Positions 49,354 through 60,500 of a DNA stretch of 64,000 nucleotides are shown here, piece by piece. Location: assembly GCA_037576195.1 (NCBI GenBank), contig CM075103.1:13020001-13084000 (forward strand), given 5' to 3'. The notes below the pieces were generated by a model. That model saw only the letters and a program-made list of their open reading frames with translations. It ran no database searches and was not told where the DNA came from. Source of the DNA: Phytoseiulus persimilis. Lineage: Eukaryota; Arthropoda; Arachnida; Mesostigmata; Phytoseiidae. The first letter of the stretch is position 1; the number at the start of each line of letters is the position of its first letter. The translations under genes and the position numbers were made by a program.

Positions 49354-51086
49354 ATCGTGGGTTCATAAACTGAAATGGGATGGAATGAGACCCGGCCCGA
49401 ACATTCAAATTCCGACTGTTTTTTTTTCACTTTTCATGGAGTCGGAGTAAAATCGAACCATTGCCAGCTCGATTTGAACATGACGATAGGTTACTCCCGT
49501 TGGACTTCGAGGCAACGGAACGGAGCAATGATCTGATTTCCCACAAACATACAATCACTTTTAGATGATTCGGGAGGAGGTGGCGTGGGTCGCCTATGTG
49601 TTCTTCTTTCGAGTCATAGTTTTCGTCTCGCGCTGCATACAGTGTCACGGTCCGCTCCGTTCGGAGCTCCGTCTTGGCGTGAGTTTCTTATCGATGAGAC
49701 ATAATCAATTTGAAGCAGCGAGATGAGTTCCCGGCTCGGTAATGGTCTAAATGACACACTTACAGCACCGGTTCGACTTTTTGAAAATGCTTTTCCGAGC
49801 TCGAAATCTACCGATCCCATGCAATTCCATCCTCGTAGGGTTCCAGCCGTTTTTTTTGAGTTTCAGCTCAGACATGCGCTTCACTGCATACGGGCGTGAA
49901 TACTGAGGTTCAAATGGCAGTGGACTGAAAAAACGCAGCGGGAGGCCTTTATTATGGCGATCGAAGTGAGGGAAATGATTTAATTTTGCGTTTTATTAGT
50001 GTGAATACCTGTGTCTGAGAAATGAGAAATAACGAACACTCCGCGAGACTTCCGCAAGAAACCTTTGCTCATGAATGAGATCCGAGTGGGAACGAGCAGA
50101 AAATAATTCAATGAAAAACTGTAGGTCATCTTTGAGCGAGCTATATACATCCTTCTTCGAACGATGTTCTGGCGAGACTTGGGACTTCGATTAGCGTTCA
50201 AGATGCGTTCGCCCCACATCGGATCGTGATGGTGCTAGCACCGTTTGAAAAAGGGATCCTGTTCCTGTATGCGGACCAGGCGTCGCTGTGGAGCGCCGAC
50301 GCCTTCTCCTTTCTTCAAGAGCTCCGGAATTCCGAATGCGAGTCAGCGTGCAGCTACTTGTCCATCTGAGAAAAGAAATCCTGAAGAGAAGAACCATCCT
50401 ATCCTATAGGAGAGGAGGATCGTTCAGAGACTACCCTCCAAGAAAGAAGTTTTGGATTTCCCACAGGAGTGATCGACGCCGATGAGGTTCCGACCTCCAC
50501 TGACATCAACGACGAAGGGGGATCGCTGGTAAGTTCCCTCAGTCTACTTACTTTCCGTGGCGTTCGCTTCTATTCCGATCCGTACTTGAACCTTCTCTCC
50601 CATGCAAGCTGACGAGTGGGCTTCGCAAATAACCGCATTTCTAAATGCCCGCGGCTACGATCAACCCATAACCGCAAATTCGTACCCGCCATAGCGGTTG
50701 ACCGCAAAATGGGGACCGAAAACCGCCGATATAACCACGGTTCACCGATACCATCGTTTTCACGCCTCATCATAATGAAAGGAGTCATAGTCGAAGACGG
50801 AGGAAAGACACTACAATTCCTAGATATCCTTCCCAAAGGAAAGTTTCCACATGCGAGACAAAACTTCATTTGATTCCCTGGGAGCTTTTCCTCTTTTATC
50901 AGAAAGGCGGGTATAGTTAACGGATACAACGAGGTCTCGAAACAGATCTCATAAAAACTCGTTTGTTATAACTCGACCTTGACAATATCACCGCTAAATT
51001 CTCATGCGTTGACGCTCCTTGTGCATGGCGATTCGCACGCCGATAGAGCTTCGCAATAAGAAATTCGCAAGGTCAACGCACGACTT
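49354..51086. other. ACC 3' flank, no recognised gene
   Basis: The ACC 3' untranslated region must lie here but its end is not marked by a clear polyadenylation signal. No other gene is recognised before the minisatellite arrays start. Confidence 0.5.
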
Positions 51087-51493
51087 CAAGAAGTATGGTC
51101 AGGTTGGTCCCGGAATCACCCCTCCAGGTTTCAAAAAGTATGGTCAGATCGGTCCCGGAAGCACCCCCCAGGTTTTGAAAAGTATGGTCAGATCGGTCCC
51201 GGAATCAGCCCTCCAGGTTTTGAAAAGTATGTACAGATCGGTCCCGGAATCACCCCTCCACGTTTTGAAAAGTACGGTCAGATCGGTTCTGGAATCAGCC
51301 CTCCACGTTTTGAAAAGTATGGTCAGATCGGTTCCGGGGTCACCCCTCCACGTTTTGAAAAGCATGGTCAGATCGGTTCCGGATTCACCCCTCCACGTTT
51401 TGAAAAATATGGTCGGATCGGCTCCGAAATCAGCTCACTAGACTCGGAAGAGTATGTTCATATTGGTCCCGGAATCACCCCCATATATCACAC
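51087..51493 (+). repeat. 45-bp array, nine units (left arm)
   Basis: Units open with AGTATGGTCAGATCGGT and are about 45 bp long, with small length changes. In one frame they read a 15-residue pattern of the form KYGQIGPGITPPRFE. The innermost unit is diverged and leads into the 17-base inverted sequence. Confidence 0.92.
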
Positions 51494-51510
51494 GAAAAGT
51501 GCGGACAAAC

Positions 51511-52051
51511 TGATTCAATAAGAGAAGTTCTTATTGAATCTCGGTGGTATACCGATCTACAGAAAACTGTCCTCGATATTGATTTGGTTTTGATCTTGTG
51601 GGAGATTTCTCGGATATCCGGTCCATAAAACCATGGTGCGCCCGAATACACGGAGTCTTTATGATGGACTCCAACGTGACTGATTCTGAGCGGACAAAAT
51701 TAGAAAACTTCCTCGAAGAGCATTTCGCTTCGATATTGAAGAACAACGTCGCAGAGAAAACTACGTTTGGTAGTACTTGTAGTTACTTGACATTTCCTAC
51801 GTAATGATGCGATTTTTGCTGGGAGAAGGAAGTCCTTGACCACATCAATAAGGTTCTTGTTCACGTTTACTGCTCAAGTGAAAATTTTCCACCGATTCCG
51901 GTTCAATCTGATCAGCCTCCGCGTCGGGCGGGGACGGTACGGTGTCTGGATTCCTTGGCAGCGCCATGGCTCCAACAGGAGAAGAGGCCCGGTTTCGACT
52001 AGTGAACCTCACATATCATGTCCTTACTATGTATGATCGGCTTCGTCTGTA
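51511..52051. other. single-copy core between inverted arms
   Basis: Holds no family-like frame. A 68-codon ATG frame at 51598-51804 (plus) contains a charged stretch (SERTKLENFLEEHF) of unknown meaning. Confidence 0.5.
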
Positions 52052-52068
52052 AGTTTGTCCGCACTTTT

Positions 52069-52380
52069 CCTGGAAGATATGAGGGCGATTGCGGGACCAA
52101 TCTGAACATACTCTTCCGAGTTAGGAGAGGTAATTCCGGTAACAGTCTGACCATACTTTTCAAAAGCTGGAGGGGTGGTTCCTGACCCGATCTGACCATT
52201 CTTTTCAAAGCGTGGAGGGGTGATTCCGGGACCAATCTGACTATACTTCCTTGAGTCTGGAGGGGTAATTCCGGGACCAATCTGACCATTACTTTCCAAC
52301 TATGGAGAGGTGAGTCCGAGACCAATATGACCATTACTTTCCAAGTCTGGGGGGTGATTCCGAGACCAATCTGACCATAC
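52069..52380 (-). repeat. 45-bp array, seven units (right arm)
   Basis: Same family as the left arm but reversed. From its inner end the unit variants run in a recognisable order (GAGTTAGGAGAGG, then AAAAGCTGG, then AAAGCGTGG). The array stops at CCATAC (52375-52380), where the LINE begins. Confidence 0.92.
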
Positions 52381-52876
52381 TCTCCTACTACCGTTACTCC
52401 AGTTATGTGGTGATTCCACTAAACCCCACCTATTTCTGCGTCTGGGGGCCGGGGACTTGGCTCTTGGTGGCCATCGTGTACGGCATCCGTGCCCTTCAGC
52501 GCGCTATCATTCCTGAGTTTTCGATCTTCGTCAGTCAGTTTGCGGTGATTCGGTTCTCCTTCGGTAAATAGTTCGACCGGAGTATGGGGAAAACTTCCAG
52601 CCTTTGTAATAGTGAGTGACTAGCGATGACTAGAATCAGTTCTGCTTCCGTTGTTTGTCGAGGTCTTCATTTCTTGCATCACGCCAACGAGATCTCATCC
52701 CCCTCGACGGAGCTCGTGCGGCTACACCTTTCGCGTGAGAGAGACCGACCCATCCGGCCTTTGGTTTCGGCTAATGTCTCCATTTTAGTTGATTACTCCC
52801 TGTTGGCCTGTGCGTTGATGACTAGGAATGACTGGAGTTGAGTTGCTCGGCCCGTCGATGTAGGCTCATCCCCTGA
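52381..52876 (-). other. LINE 3' untranslated region
   Basis: About 500 bases between the ORF2 stop and the edge of the 45-bp array. No tail of A residues or simple repeat is seen at the edge. Confidence 0.6.
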
Positions 52877-55485
52877 CTAGTTTAGACTAGATTGAGCTGG
52901 GTTTCTCGCCTCCCGTTCCCTGCCTAGAGCTGTTTTCTTCGTCATGATAGCTTCGACGAGTCTTTCGACGAGGCGCCAGTCCTCTCCGCTAACAAGCATC
53001 TGCTGTACGACTGCCGGGATGCTCGCCGCCATCGAAAGCGGTCCTCTCTCCTTCTCAAACGCTCCACACTTCATGATGGTGTGTTTCACGTCATCTATCT
53101 CTCCTCCTGCGCAGTGTACGCATATTGGTGAGGGGGCTATTCGGAATCTATTAAGGTAGCTCCCGAAATCACCGTGGGCTTTCAGCATCTGGGTCAGGTG
53201 GTACGTCAGCTGCCCGGGTTTCCGCTCAGTCCAGGTTTTAAGGTCCGGAATGCAAGCGTGGGTCAATCGGCCCACCTCGGCTTGATCCCACGATTCCTGC
53301 CATGCCTTGAGGGTTTCACCTTTGATTTGTTCATCTGTGCAGCAGTTTCCCTCATCTTCATCCGAGTCGCAGGCAGCGTCGCGCCTCTTTCGCTCTTCCC
53401 ATGTTCTACAACGCTCAGCTGCGAGCAAGGTCCATGGGGGGGTCCCATTGAGAGCCTGTAGCGCGGCGGTAGGGGCGGTCCGGTAGCTTTGGGTGACCCG
53501 GGTTAGCATCTTGCGTTGAGTTCTGTCAATGACCTCCCTATTCGCCACCCGTTCCATTGCGTATTTGGCCCAGATTGGTGCGCCATACAGCATGATGGAT
53601 TCCGCCACTTGTGCGAGGAGCTTTCTCTGGTTTTCGCATGCTCCCCTAGCCCTTGGGAGTATTTTCGCAAGGTCGTTGGCCGCTTTCGATGCCTTCTCCG
53701 CTGCGATCTTTATGTGTGCCTTTCCCGCCAATCCTGTGTCAAGATGGACTCCCAGGTACCTCGCTGACCTCGCGGACTTGATGTCATGGCCCTCCAGGGA
53801 GAGGGTGGGGTGAGGTTCATCTCGTCGTTCAAGCAGCATGACAGCTTCCGTCTTTTCAGGGGCGAGCTGGAGATGGTTTGCTTTGCACCATTGGGACGAT
53901 ATTCGGAGCGAGTCTTCAGCTATTTCCTTCAAAGGCCTCCGTTGTCCTCGAGTTCGATTTGTAGCCGTCGGTTGATGACAGATTCAACAGCTTTCGCCAT
54001 CGTGTTAAGGAGGCAGATTGGTCGGAAGGCATCTTTTCTTCCCGGCTTGTGAATGAGTACCAGGTTGGAAGTCTTCCAGGCGTCAGGGAAAACCCCTCGA
54101 TGGAGGATGCCATTCACCATACCAGTGAAGACCGAGGGCCATCTCTGGATGAGTGCCCTGGTAGCCTCCCCTGGGATCCCATCGGGACCCGGCGCCCTTC
54201 GAGATGCCACTCGCTCAGCGACCGCCGCGGCCTCGTCTATGCTGACCTCGGGAATGTCCGATGGGTCCACTATGATTTGTTCCCTCCTGAAGCCCTTTCC
54301 CGCGGGGAAGAGCTGGGCCACCGCTCGACCGATGGTCGACGAGGGGAGTTTGAGCTTTTTCTGCGGGATCTTGTCCCGGACTATTTTGTATGGTAGTCCC
54401 CACACGTCATTTTTGACCTCATCGCAGAGAAGCCTCCATGAGTTCTTTTTGCTCAGTATAATCTCACGTTGGTACAATTCCCTTATCTCCGAGTAACCCT
54501 TCAGGCATTTTTCTGCCCACGTAGAGTGTTTGTTCGCCACCCTTCTTGATCTGAGGTACGTCCGTCGGGCTTTCAGCGTGACACTCCGGAGGCAAGCGAT
54601 CTCCGGGGACCACCAGTAGACTGGTTTCTTATCACCCCACCTAGGGTTTTGTAGAGAGGACGCCTTTGTGCAGGCCTCTTTCAGGATGTTTTCCACGGCG
54701 GCCTCGTCTAGTGCCGTCTCGTTTTCCCTAGCATCCTTGCGGGCCGTGTCGACTTCTTCCAGAAAGACGTTCTTCTGGATGGTCTTCCATCGCCATTGGT
54801 TCCTCGGGGGTTGTGGACAGGGCTGCTGTGCCCTCACCTCTACGTTGTATTCGATGTATTGATGGTCACTGAGGGACTCCATGCTTTCGTTTACGCGCCA
54901 GTCGTGCACGTACCCGGGCCGGGTCGTCATCGTCAGGTCGATGAACGACGCGCTCTTCTTCGTTCTGAATGTGAGGTGCTCCCCATCGTTCATGATGATG
55001 AGGCCACAGCCTGCTGCCAAGTCCTCAACATCCCGTCCCCTTCGGGTGGTGGTCTTGCTTCCCCATTCCACTGATGCCGCATTGAAGTCTCCGGCTATCA
55101 GCCGCATGGTCCCTTTCCGTCTTTCAATATTTCTTGCTATTCTGTCTAGGTAGCTCATGTAGGCGCCGTCAGAGTTGTCATTTGGGGAAAAGTAGCAGCT
55201 GAGCAGTTGTATGCCGCCGCTGAGGGTGAGACCAGTGAGGCCGTCCTCCCGGTAGATGTCTTCAACTCTGATATGATTGTTCTTCCCCGTCCACCATACC
55301 GCAGTGTTTCCGTTTCCTTCGGCTATCCATCCCTGGTCCATCTTGGCTTTGGAGGCCGATAGAGCAGCGTTCACTTCGCTTAATATACATAAATGGATGT
55401 CTTCTTTTCTAACTCTTTCATACAACAGTCCCTGCGCGACCGCAGCCGTATGCAGGTTAATTTGTATTATATTCAGGGAAGTCAT
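52877..55485 (-). pseudogene. LINE ORF2: endonuclease plus deleted RT
   Basis: ORF2 starts at the ATG at 55485, which overlaps the ORF1 stop as ATGA. The endonuclease comes first (IIQINLHTA, GDFNAASVEWGS, FIDLTMTTR, SDHQYIEY). It is followed by the RT fingers (RRAPGPDGIP, then FRPICLLNTMAKAVESVINR). Near 53930 the frame jumps from the usual GGL motif straight to KEIAEDSLRISSQW. The part that should lie between, including the palm with its catalytic DD pair, is missing; by comparison with R1 elements about 150 codons are gone, and the frame changes at the join. The thumb (EKTEAVML, ARYLGVHLD), the LYGAPIW region and the C-terminal CVHCAGGEIDDVKHTIMKC zinc motif remain open to the TAG at 52877. 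The protein could nick DNA but not reverse-transcribe. Confidence 0.9.
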
Positions 55486-57578
55486 CGCGGGTCTTCGACG
55501 GGAAATTTCTTCCGGCCGATGGTTGTGTACCATTGGCTTGTCTTCCTTGTTCCTCCCGTTGCTGCGCCTTCCTGTGAGGTTCCCGGCTGGATAGGTTCGT
55601 CGGCCAGCGGTTCTCTTGGGGTGGCAGCGGGCTTTCTTCTTTGTTGCGCTTTGGCTTTAAGGGAGTCAAGGATTTCCTTGTACTTTGGACAGGCTGGGGA
55701 GTAGGGCGAGTGTCCCTCAGTTTGGCAAGTCGGGCACATCGCGTTGGTAGCATTGCAGTCCTTGCTAAGGTGTCCGTCTCCTCCGCAGTTGTAGCACCTT
55801 CTTGTCGAGCAGGCATTCCCACTGCACTTCGCGGCCGTGTGGCCAACCTCCTGGCAGCTGAAGCAAATCGGAACCTCGTGCCACTCCCTGATCAGTAGAG
55901 CCTGGGAGTTGAGGCAATTTTTCGAAATTATTCTATCAATCCGACGGGATTGATTCATAGCGATGAGGGGATAATTTCGAAACACTGCCTGAACTTCCAG
56001 GCTCTACTGATCAGGCAGTTCTGCCATCCTATCTGGAGCCGTCCTAGCCGCAGCAGTCGGTCTCCGTCGGACCTCGTGACGCGTACTACACAGATTCGAG
56101 TGCCGTTGGCGTTCCTTCCGATATTTTCAACTCGAATTTTGCTATCTTCTTTGACTCCGAGAGCTTCCCGGATGTCTTTTGAAATATCTTCCTGTGTTGT
56201 GTCGATGTCGAGCCTGCTTATCAGGACCGCCGCTGATAGGGGAGGGGGCCTGATTTTCATCCCGAGCTTGAGTTCCTCGGCGATGTACGTTGCCAGTCTC
56301 TGCTGACCGCCCATTTTCCTTTCCCTGACCTGGAGTCGGAGTCTGTTTTCAGTTTAGCGTACCCCTTTTATGTCTATCCCGAGTGCCCGGGGGTCGATTT
56401 TCTCCTTGAGGCTCCGGACTGCGTCAGCGTAGTTTTTTCCTCCTGTTCCGATGTCCATCGTTGTCTGGTATTGCCTCCTAGTCTTGTTGTTTTGCTCATT
56501 TTGCCTAATTTCCGCCTTTGGGGAGTTTACAGAGAGTTCTGTCTCAGCAGAGACTCCGTTTACTATCCAGCAAGCCTCCGCTATTTTCCGGTAGAGTGTG
56601 ACGTCCACCTTGGAGGGCAGTTTGATGAGAACTTTTTCCCCCCGTTCTGGGGCGTTCTCCCTAACAGTTCGTGCAACCTTCTGGAGGATCATCGTGATAT
56701 CTCCGTGAGACGCCTCTTTCTTCAGCTTGGCCAGTATGAGAGTCCCCTTGTTTATAATTGTCTTCTGCGGAGTGGATGAGGACCTTGCATCTGCGGTTTC
56801 CCGCTATTCCGGCTTTTGACAAGGTGATTTTCTCAGAAGCTTGTCTCGGCCATTGCTGCTGCGCCAGGGTCGTAATGTCCTCTATGGACTTTAGTTGGGT
56901 TAGCTTCTCCCCGATCCCCCTCGCTTGTTCCTCGTCTCTGCCTCTTCTCGGGCCAGTAGGGTTTCGGGCTACATCTTCGTGGAGCTTCTGGATAGTTGCC
57001 TCAAGATCTGCGATTTTGTTGTTTGCTACTTCTAGCCGGAGATTGGCTTGCTCCAGTTCCTCGTAGGTTTCCGCTTCTGAGTTGTCCTCGAAGTTCTCTC
57101 TCCACTCCTGGACGGCCGTTGTCAGCGCTCTCTCAAGTCTTGGGACGAGTCGCTCAAGGTCCCTTGTTATTTCTTTGACTTCCTTAGCAGTATTTCGTGC
57201 CTCGATTTCTACGAGGCGCTCTACTTTCCGTCTTATCGGCTCGATCTTCTCCTTGATGACATCCTCAATCGGCTGCCCCCTGGTGCGCTTTCCATCGCCC
57301 TATGTCGCAGGCGACGTTGGCTTTCTTTTGAGGGACTGGCTTCCGCTGTCATCAGTCAACGCCGTTTTCTCGATTCGGGGGGTTGAGAATGCGGGGGTTA
57401 CCAGTTGGCCGACAGGTGTGGCTGCGGTCGCCGCTCTCTGTGGGGGCATCATCGTTTTCTTTGGTAGCTCTGCTGGCGCTGCTTTCGGTGGAGCCGCCGT
57501 CGGTCTCGATGACGTTACCGCTGCCGGCTCCGGTAGAGCTGCCTGGTCGAGTTCTTGTTGCCTCGAGGTGTTGAACAT
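55482..57578 (-). pseudogene. LINE ORF1 (gag-like, zinc knuckles), broken
   Basis: ORF1 would encode about 660 residues of nucleic-acid-binding protein. From the N-terminus: a proline- and alanine-rich part (from MFNTSRQQ), a long charged helical part likely to form a coiled coil, a conserved globular part (GEKVLIKLPSKVDVTLYRKIAEA, KNYADAV), an RRM-like stretch, and three zinc knuckles (CFSCQEVGHTAAKC, CYNCGGDGHLSKDC, CPTCQTEGHSPYSPAC). It is broken by an in-frame TAG at 57300, a frameshift near 56745, a TAA at 56354 (probably an AAA lysine codon once) and a MITE insertion that adds 119 bases. It ends at 55482 with TGA overlapping the ORF2 ATG. The first ATG lies in the flanking repeat. Confidence 0.88.
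55896..56006. mobile_element. 111-bp hAT-like MITE inside LINE ORF1
   Basis: The insert begins TAGAGCCTGG and ends CCAGGCTCTA. Its arms pair over about 36 bases with few mismatches (the left arm ends AATTAT near 55931, the right begins ATAATTTCGAA at 55971). The centre holds a second palindrome (ATCAATCC and GGATTGAT). It is flanked by a perfect 8-bp duplication, CTGATCAG, at 55888-55895 and 56007-56014. Removing insert plus one duplicate rejoins the ORF1 reading (NCLIREWHE). Eight-base duplications with T and A at positions 2 and 7 and short TAGAG/CAGAG-type ends are features of hAT transposons. It carries no gene. Confidence 0.85.
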
Positions 57579-57580
57579 AC

Positions 57581-60500
57581 TTTCCCGGGTCTGGAGAGGT
57601 GATTCCGGTACGAGTCTGACTATACTTTTCAAAAGCTGGAGGGGTGATTCTAGAACCAATCTGACCATACTTCTCAAAACGTGGAGGGGTGATTCCGGAA
57701 CCGATCTGACCATTACTTTTCAAGTCTTGAGGGGTGATTCCGAGACCAATCTGAGCATTACTTCCCAACTCTGGAGGGGTGATTCCGAGACCAATCTGAG
57801 CATTACTTTCCAACTCTGGAGGGGTGATTCCGGGGTCAATCTGAGCATTACTTTCCAACTCTGGAGGGGTGATTCCGGGGTCAATCTGAGCATTACTTTC
57901 CAACTCTGGAGGGGTAACTCCGAGACCAATCTGAGCATTACTTCCCAACTCTGGAGGAGTGATTCCGGGGTTAATCTGAGCATTACTTTCCAACTCTGGA
58001 GGAGTGATTCCGGGGTTAATCTGAGCATTACTTTCCAACTCTGGAGGGGTGATTCCGGGGTTAATCTGAGCATTACTTTCCAACTCTGGAGGGGTGATTC
58101 CGGGGTTAATCTGAGCATTACTTTCCAACTCTGGAGGGGTGATTCCGAGACCAATCTGAGCATTACTTTCCAACTCTGGAGGGGTGATTCCGGGGTTAAT
58201 CTGAGCATTACTTTCCAACTCTGGAGGGGTGATTCCGGGGTTAATCTGAGCATTACTTTCCAACTCTGGAGGGGTGATTCCGGGGTTAATCTGAGCATTA
58301 CTTTCCAACTCTGGAGGGGTAACTCCGAGACCAATCTGAGCATTACTTCCCAACTCTGGAGGGGTGATTCCGGGGTTAATCTGAGCATTACTTTCCAACT
58401 CTGGAGGGGTGATTCCGGGGTTAATCTGAGCATTACTTTCCAACTCTGGAGGGGTGATTCCGGGGTTAATCTGAGCATTACTTTCCAACTCTGGAGGAGT
58501 GATTCCGGGGTTAATCTGAGCATTACTTTCCAACTCTGGAGGGGTGATTCCGGGGTTAATCTGAGCATTACTTTCCAACTCTGGAGGGGTGATTCCGGGG
58601 TTAATCTGAGCATTACTTTCCAACTCTGGAGGGGTGATTCCGAGACCAATCTGAGCATTACTTTCCAACTCTGGAGGGGTGATTCCGGGGTTAATCTGAG
58701 CATTACTTTCCAACTCTGGAGGGGTGATTCCGAGACCAATCTGAGCATTACTTTCCAACTCTGGAGGGGTGATTCCGGGGTTAATCTGAGCATTACTTTC
58801 CAACTCTGGAGGGGTGATTCCGAGACCAATCTGAGCATTACTTTCCAACTCTGGAGGGGTGATTCCGGGGTTAATCTGAGCATTACTTTGCAACTCTGGA
58901 GGGGTGATTCCGGGGTTAATCTGAGCATTACTTTCCAACTCTGGAGGGGTGATTCCGGGGTTAATCTGAGCATTACTTTCCAACTCTGGAGGAGTGATTC
59001 CGGGGTTAATCTGAGCATTACTTTCCAACTCTGGAGGGGTGATTCCGGGGTTAATCTGAGCATTACTTTCCAACTCTGGAGGGGTGATTCCGGGGTTAAT
59101 CTGAGCATTACTTTCCAACTCTGGAGGGGTGATTCCGAGACCAATCTGAGCATTACTTTCCAACTCTGGAGGGGTGATTCCGGGGTTAATCTGAGCATTA
59201 CTTTCCAACTCTGGAGGGGTGATTCCGAGACCAATCTGAGCATTACTTTCCAACTCTGGAGGGGTGATTCCGGGGTTAATCTGAGCATTACTTTCCAACT
59301 CTGGAGGGGTGATTCCGAGACCAATCTGAGCATTACTTTCCAACTCTGGAGGGGTGATTCCGGGGTCAATCTGACCATACTTCTCAAAACGTGGAGGGCT
59401 GATTCCGGGGTTAATCTGAGCATTACTTTCCAACTCTGGAGGGGTGATTCCGGAACCGATCTGACCATTACTTTTCAAGTCTTGAGGGGTGATTCCGAGA
59501 CCAATCTGAGCATTACTTTCCAACTCTGGAGGGGTGATTCCGGGGTTAATCTGAGCATTACTTTCCAACTCTGGAGGGGTGATTCCGGAACCGATCTGAC
59601 CATTACTTTTCAAGTCTTGAGGGGTGATTCCGAGACCAATCTGAGCATTACTTTCCAACTCTGGAGGGGTGATTCCGGGGTTAATCTGAGCATTACTTTC
59701 CAACTCTGGAGGAGTGATTCCGGGGTTAATCTGAGCATTACTTTCCAACTCTGGAGGGGTGATTCCGGGGTTAATCTGAGCATTACTTTCCAACTCTGGA
59801 GGGGTGATTCCGGGGTTAATCTGAGCATTACTTTCCAACTCTGGAGGGGTGATTCCGAGACCAATCTGAGCATTACTTTCCAACTCTGGAGGGGTGATTC
59901 CGGGGTTAATCTGAGCATTACTTTCCAACTCTGGAGGGGTGATTCCGAGACCAATCTGAGCATTACTTTCCAACTCTGGAGGGGTGATTCCGGGGTTAAT
60001 CTGAGCATTACTTTCCAACTCTGGAGGGGTGATTCCGAGACCAATCTGAGCATTACTTTCCAACTCTGGAGGGGTGATTCCGGGGTTAATCTGAGCATTA
60101 CTTTCCAACTCTGGAGGGGTGATTCCGGGGTTAATCTGAGCATTACTTTCCAACTCTGGAGGGGTGATTCCGAGACCAATCTGAGCATTACTTTCCAACT
60201 CTGGAGGGGTGATTCCGGGGTTAATCTGAGCATTACTTTCCAACTCTGGAGGGGTGATTCCGGGGTTAATCTGAGCATTACTTTCCAACTCTGGAGGAGT
60301 GATTCCGGGGTTAATCTGAGCATTACTTTCCAACTCTGGAGGGGTGATTCCGGGGTTAATCTGAGCATTACTTTCCAACTCTGGAGGGGTGATTCCGGGG
60401 TTAATCTGAGCATTACTTTCCAACTCTGGAGGGGTGATTCCGGGGTTAATCTGAGCATTACTTTCCAACTCTGGAGGGGTGATTCCGGGGTTAATCTGAG

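Larger units (their letters stand above)
51087..52380. mobile_element. Foldback-like element with tandem-repeat arms
   Basis: Two arrays of the same 45-bp family point towards each other: nine units at 51087-51493 and seven units, reversed, at 52069-52380. Their inner ends match as inverted repeats for at least 60 bases. This includes a perfect 17-base pair (AAAAGTGCGGACAAACT at 51494-51510, its complement at 52052-52068), and the order of variant units is similar going outwards. The 541-base core is single-copy, with no transposase recognised; its best frame (51598-51804, 68 codons) has no known motif. Inverted arms made of tandem repeats round a core are the hallmark of Foldback/Galileo-type elements. 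Outer ends and a target duplication are not identified, and the right arm runs straight into the LINE. Confidence 0.5.
52381..57575 (-). mobile_element. defective R1-like non-LTR retrotransposon (LINE)
   Basis: A two-ORF LINE read on the minus strand. ORF1 has three CCHC zinc knuckles and ORF2 has an APE-type endonuclease, part of a reverse transcriptase and a C-terminal CCHC motif. This set is typical of the arthropod R1 clade. CATAC lies on both sides (52376-52380 and 57576-57580) and may be a target duplication inside the 45-bp array. There is no poly-A tail. The 5' end falls at the second codon of ORF1, so any 5' leader is missing. The element cannot be autonomous: ORF1 is interrupted several times and ORF2 has lost the RT core. 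Confidence 0.88.
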
